From: Neopestalotiopsis rosae
Lineage: Eukaryota; Ascomycota; Sordariomycetes; Amphisphaeriales; Sporocadaceae
Reading direction: 5' to 3'
Assembly: GCA_023078685.1 (NCBI GenBank)
Contig: JALGAS010000003.1
Span: 2,914,001-2,978,000, forward strand
DNA length: 64,000 nucleotides
Shown: piece after piece, positions 61,258-64,000 of the stretch
Numbering within the stretch: the first letter of the stretch is position 1
Layout of the letters: every line of letters starts with the position of its first letter
Made by a program: the position numbers and the translations under genes
The notes under the pieces: generated by a model
The model's input: the letters and a program-made list of their open reading frames with translations, nothing else
Told to the model about the DNA's origin: nothing
The model's database searches: none

Positions 61258-62308
61258 ATCGACTCGACAGTTTGGGGGGACGCTGGTGGCCGAGTAGCAT
61301 GCAGCGACACCTCGATAGCAACGTGAGTCGGGAGATTGTAGATCAGCTGCGATAGCTTGTTGATCAGGTCGGGGTGTGAGTAAATAGGCGGTGATGTAAT
61401 GTCGCATAGCAGCATACCGACTCTTGGCAACCTTAAATGCGCCACTTCGCTTAAGCCGATAAATCATGCAGTGGGTCCTCTTACTTGCATACCAACTATT
61501 CCCCGCGAAATCAATGGCCTAGAAGTGCTTGTTGCTTCACCGACAAGTGTTTTTGTATCCACCAGGACCCTTGGAAATAGATTTTTTTACAAGGGCAAAA
61601 GGTCATATTCATCTTCATGTTGAACACCAGAGACATGATTCCCCAGTGAAGCATGTTGCCATAGGCTACTGGTCTCCTCCACTGCGTGGTTTATTGACCT
61701 CACACATAGTATGTGCCTCTTTGGCAGGGTGTCCACTTGAAACATGGAGTTAGTAGCATGTCAGTGGATATGGTACAGTTGCTATGAGGTGTCAAATGTG
61801 AATAAATCAAGCCATAGTTATGACAGTCACTAGATTCCAGGAAGAAGACAAAATATCATGCTTGCATTCATCAGATGGAAATCAAATCGCTAAAACATCA
61901 AAATCGCTACGTAAAAGACATGAAGAACAAAAATAAAATGCGTCGTGGAGGCCACATGATCAGCAAGACCCAAAATGGGAGTCATGTCAAAGTAAACCAC
62001 CACCAATGCTGGGAAATAGGCCAATCTCGTGAAGATGAAAAGATTGGGACTTTGAACGTGGACCAGGTCTGTAGGAAGAAACAAATGTGAGCACATACTC
62101 CATCACAAGAACATGACGAAGATGCAGGAACGCATGTCAACGGTAATCACGGAAGGTGGTCAAATATGAAAACAAATCAGGTAAGCATTCCGATGGGGTC
62201 TGTTGACAAAAGGCCACCTGGCCATGTCACACTTTTTCTTTCTTTCTTTGAGATATCGCATTTCACTGCATATGGAAAACCTACCTGGTGTTAATCGGCA
62301 TCGATACA
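61258..62308. other. No supportable gene
   Basis: Upstream region of the Csc1-like gene and the downstream side of the His/Gln-rich gene. Only short frames without motifs were found. Confidence 0.45.
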
Positions 62309-62692
62309 TCAGTACGACCTTCCATTGGTGCTGTAGGCACTGGCTGTGCTGGCCTCGCTGGGCCGTCGACGCTGCCCAGCGCCGGGGATGGATATAGGTG
62401 GCCGAGTGCCTTCTTCCATGTGGTGTTTCCGGCGCTGCTCGTCGGCGTACTGGTGATTTTGTTGTTGTCCATGTTGTTGTTGATGGTGCTGTTCGTGGTG
62501 GTCGCGCAGTTCGGGAAAGGGGAACTCGACTAGACGTCCGCCGACGATCCAGCTGTGTCGGACAGAGTGGCCCTCGCCCTTGCAGATGTAGACGCCGGGG
62601 CTGATGGTGCGTCTCGTCGGGTACGCGTTGACTGATGAAGGGGTAGGGGGTGAGAGGTGGCCGGTGCGAGGTGAGGCATCAGAAGGACTCAT
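62309..62692 (-). CDS. Short His/Gln-rich fungal protein, unknown function
   Basis: Single exon of 127 aa from the ATG at 62692; an upstream in-frame ATG at 62887 would give 192 aa with a less protein-like N-terminus. It contains a compact segment YPTRRTISPGVYICKGEGHSVRHSWIVGGRLVEFPFPE, then a His/Gln-rich tail (HHEQHHQQQHGQQQNHQ) and an Arg/Ser end. No signal peptide or membrane helix. The central segment looks conserved, but I cannot name the family. The low-complexity tail could bind metals or simply be disordered. Confidence 0.5.
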   Translation of the reverse strand: MSPSDASPRTGHLSPPTPSSVNAYPTRRTISPGVYICKGEGHSVRHSWIVGGRLVEFPFPELRDHHEQHHQQQHGQQQNHQYADEQRRKHHMEEGTRPPISIPGAGQRRRPSEASTASAYSTNGRSY

Positions 62693-64000
62693 TGCGCAGA
62701 GGAAACGTGAGTTCGAGCTGGGACTCGTGGGTTCTTGAGCACTGATTTTACAGTCCGAGTAGGTGGAAGTGCCGTGAGAGGAGCCAGGGATGGCCAAGGG
62801 GACGAGACGGAATATTTCTGTTATGGGTCTGCTTTGCTTGGGAAGTCCATGGGCAGTAGATGATGCGAAACCATACGAGACAGGCATCGCTGTTTATACT
62901 CGATGGACTCGGATATACCCAGTTCTGGACGGTCGCACACAAAGTGTTTCTCTTGAGTAATAGTTTGACTTTTGCGAAGCACTTGAGCACTGCCGAATTA
63001 GAATTAAAAGAACGCACACGACTCGGTATTGCGCCCGAGCGCACGGGGGATGTCGATCTACCTTTAAACCAGGGGAATCCTACATTATTCTTTGCAGGTC
63101 ACCTTACCTGCTTGGTCTTACGACTTGACTCTTCAGATAGGCAATATCAGAAATTCCCCGGAGCGCAGTAAGCGAACGAGGAACTCATGAATCCCGCACG
63201 AGTTTCCACATTGGGCGGCCACAACGTCGCACGTTTGCAGTCACAGAGCCAGATTCGAGTGATGGCTGCTGGGCAGTATACGGATTAGGCCTACTATCGC
63301 AAGATACACCTCCCATCCATCCTGTCCACCAAGGGATCCGCTGGCCTCGATGGGAACAATGCATGTCATGCCGCACCTTGCACAGGAGCAAAGATCCCCG
63401 GGTCAACCAGCCTTCTCCCCCTCCTCCTCTTGCGCGTACTGCCTCGGAACATGCTGACCCAATATCAGTGCTGGGAAGGGAGGAGCGGAGTGACTGCAGT
63501 AGACGGTGTTGCCATCTGGGGAAGCGAAGGGAAAAAACAAAACGCAGGCGGGTTAGATTGGTTTAGCGAGGACGTTTGGAAGGACAGCATAATGGCGCGA
63601 GGGAGGCCTCACGCTATGTATAGATGCGGAAAGGAAGATCGACGTCGTCAAGCTCCAAACAAGCTTGCAGAAAGCTTGCAGCAAGGTCAGTGGGTCGATC
63701 GAGGAGACAAGAACAAAAAAAGACTATGTACTATCCAGGCCAGTTCCCCACGCGGCTAGACATTTGAGTCGTGACCAACGACAGGCTTCGCTCAGCTTGA
63801 GGATTGCCTAAAACGGCAATCCGGGACTTGGCTCGAGGAACAGGCGGATCGAGTATCGAGTTCGAACCACGTCGTCCACGAATCAAGGTGAAACGACTGT
63901 AGAGAAACGCGAGTCACTCAGCCAGTTGATCGCAATACCATGAGCATAGATCAGTGTGAAAAGAACCCTTTTAGTGAGTCGTTTGGCGTCGGTACGTACA
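62693..64000. other. No supportable gene to window end
   Basis: Several short frames occur (for example 63430-63759, plus), none with a domain, codon pattern or splice link I can defend. A gene beginning beyond the window edge cannot be excluded. Confidence 0.45.

Overview
The window is nuclear DNA of a filamentous ascomycete (Pezizomycotina; a Sordariomycete-like fungus is my inference). The evidence is short GT-AG introns (47-186 nt, mostly 48-62) with CTRAY branch sites, and families typical of such fungi: a HET-domain protein, a NACHT-ankyrin NLR, a Zn2Cys6 regulator, a Csc1/DUF221 channel, a Tsl1/Tps3-like trehalose synthase subunit, and the meiotic MutS homolog MSH4. Most gene models below were joined by hand from exon frames, splice signals and phase. 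Where I say the model closes, the exon lengths sum to a multiple of three.

Layout. 0-10 kb is almost empty: one short CENP-B/Abp1-like DNA-binding protein (minus strand) and an 8 kb stretch with no supportable gene. 10-29 kb looks like an accessory recognition island: a CorA-like membrane protein (minus), a divergent 103-aa three-exon small protein (plus), a divergent-type protein kinase (minus), a doubtful two-exon small gene (plus), a ~2400-aa NACHT-ankyrin NLR (minus) and, head-to-head with it across 1.4 kb, a HET-domain gene (plus) with an unresolved frame switch. 29-35 kb has an intronless GC-rich FAD monooxygenase and a four-exon trehalose synthase-complex subunit whose two catalytic signatures are altered. 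35-41 kb is a 6 kb gene-poor stretch with simple repeats.

41-47 kb is a conserved housekeeping pair: MSH4 (eight exons, two of its introns apparently GC-AG) divergent from the ribosome-assembly WD40 protein Rsa4/NLE. 47-64 kb holds a Zn2Cys6 regulator with an apparent one-base frame break, a membrane-anchored cupin, a small secreted Cys-containing protein, a type II membrane protein resembling O-fucosyltransferases, a Csc1-type channel, and a short His/Gln-rich protein. No tRNA, rRNA, CRISPR array, intact transposon or polyketide/peptide synthase was found.

The best candidate for something undescribed is the 10-29 kb island. An NLR and a HET-domain gene share one intergenic region, and a kinase and a CorA-like protein are close by, which is the kind of gene set expected for self/non-self recognition. 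Function there is inference from architecture; nothing in the sequence proves an incompatibility system.
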